Shown one piece after another: positions 4,931 through 5,546 of a stretch of DNA of 5,546 nucleotides (its first letter is position 1; every line of letters begins with the position of its first letter). The notes beneath the pieces are model-generated. The model saw only the letters and a program-made list of their open reading frames with translations, ran no database searches and was not told the DNA's origin. Location: positions 1-5,546 of the forward strand of contig CANROR010000076.1 of the NCBI GenBank assembly GCA_947632275.1. Direction: 5' to 3'. A program made the position numbers and the translations under genes. This stretch comes from an uncultured Bacilli bacterium (lineage in GTDB: Bacteria > Bacillota_I > Bacilli_A > RF39 > UBA660).

Positions 4931-5546
4931 ATGAAATCAAAAGTATATTTTACGAAAGATATTAGTAGTGAAGGTTTAGTTAAGATTTATAATGCTTTAG
5001 GAAGAGAATTAAAAGGTAAGGTAGCTGTTAAAATATCAACAGGCGAACCAGGTGGTCATAATTATTTAAAACCGGAATTAATTAAAGATTTAGTTAATAA
5101 GTTAAATGGGACGATTGTTGAATGCAATACCGCCTATCGGGGTAAAAGATTTAGTACTAATGACCATATGGAAGCAATAAAGGATCACGGCTTTTTCGAT
5201 ATTGCGCCATGTGATATCATGGATTCCGAAGGCGAAGTAGTTTTACCTTTAGAAGGTGGGCGTCACTTACAAGGAAAAAACTATGTTGGTTCCCATATTA
5301 ATAATTATGATTCTATGCTAATGCTAAGTCACTTTAAAGGTCATGCTATGGGTGGCTTCGGCGGTGCATTAAAAAATATGAGCATTGGCGTTGCTTCTAG
5401 TAATGGTAAAGCTTGGATTCATTCGGTAGGGATAACTACTGATCCTGATGAAATGTGGAATCATACGGGTGATCAAGATGGTTTTTTAGAAAGTATGGCC
5501 GAAGCAGATAAGGCCGTCATAAGTCATTTTGGCGAAGAAAATATGG
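4931..5546 (+). CDS. DUF362 domain protein, N-terminal 205 residues (cut by the window edge)
   Basis: The reading frame from 4931 is open to the edge. It matches the DUF362 family: VYFTKD near the start, KVAVKISTGEPGGHNYLKPE (30-49), a strand ending CNTAYRGKR, DHGFFDIAPCDIMD, and the hallmark SHFKGHAMGGFGGALKNMSI (133-152) followed by ASSNGKAWIH. Family members are about 360-370 residues and often end in two 4Fe-4S ferredoxin clusters. That part would lie beyond the window and is not seen. The biochemical role of the family is poorly defined; electron transfer in anaerobes is often assumed. The ATG at 4924 is rejected because the conserved frame starts at 4931 with a better spaced ribosome site. 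GC is about 37% by hand count, clearly above its neighbours, as expected for a conserved core gene. It has its own promoter and is probably unrelated to the upstream genes. Confidence 0.9.
   Translation, partial: MKSKVYFTKDISSEGLVKIYNALGRELKGKVAVKISTGEPGGHNYLKPELIKDLVNKLNGTIVECNTAYRGKRFSTNDHMEAIKDHGFFDIAPCDIMDSEGEVVLPLEGGRHLQGKNYVGSHINNYDSMLMLSHFKGHAMGGFGGALKNMSIGVASSNGKAWIHSVGITTDPDEMWNHTGDQDGFLESMAEADKAVISHFGEENM

Overview
The window comes from an AT-rich, low-GC bacterium, most likely a member of the Bacillota (class Bacilli; possibly an uncultured, Mollicutes-like gut lineage). The evidence is strong purine-rich Shine-Dalgarno sites, TATAAT/TAAAAT promoters, a tRNA methyltransferase of the Gram-positive MnmM (YtqB) family and a type II Cas9 segment of the Bacillota kind. 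Trp is encoded by TGG, every ORF stays open under the standard bacterial code, and stops are TAA plus one TGA, so nothing points to UGA recoding. The DUF362 protein at the right edge hints at an anaerobe, which is weak inference.

Left part, minus strand (1-1271). Positions 407 to 1 encode an uninterrupted 135-codon piece of Cas9 that starts inside the recognition lobe. The RuvC-I segment and the arginine-rich bridge helix, roughly the first 100 residues of Cas9, are missing. The base directly before the fragment is the last base of the TAA stop of the MnmM-like gene (408-1271), and both are in the same frame. This looks like a deletion or recombination scar that beheaded cas9, or an assembly join. 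No start codon, tracrRNA or CRISPR repeat is visible in the window. The rest of cas9 lies beyond the left edge.

Middle part, plus strand (1281-3396). A short divergent intergenic region holds two palindromes. One of them, ATTTATTATAATAAAT, supplies a TATAAT box in both directions. It leads into a tight three-gene operon: a coiled-coil protein with Cys/His residues like a zinc knuckle; an XRE helix-turn-helix protein fused to a complete-looking CYTH (triphosphate tunnel) domain; and a second coiled-coil protein whose start overlaps the regulator's stop by ATGA. The HTH-CYTH fusion is the most unusual protein here. It suggests a regulator that senses or processes a triphosphate-type ligand, but the ligand and targets are unknown.

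Right part, plus strand (3397-5546). A 9-bp-arm inverted repeat overlaps an extended -10 element in front of a 474-codon orphan gene. The N-terminus of that protein resembles a degenerate GNAT fold; the rest is unrecognised. A clear TTTACA-N17-TAAAAT promoter then precedes a DUF362 protein cut off by the window edge. By hand count, GC is about 23% in the MnmM-like gene, about 31% in the Cas9 piece and about 37% in the DUF362 gene.
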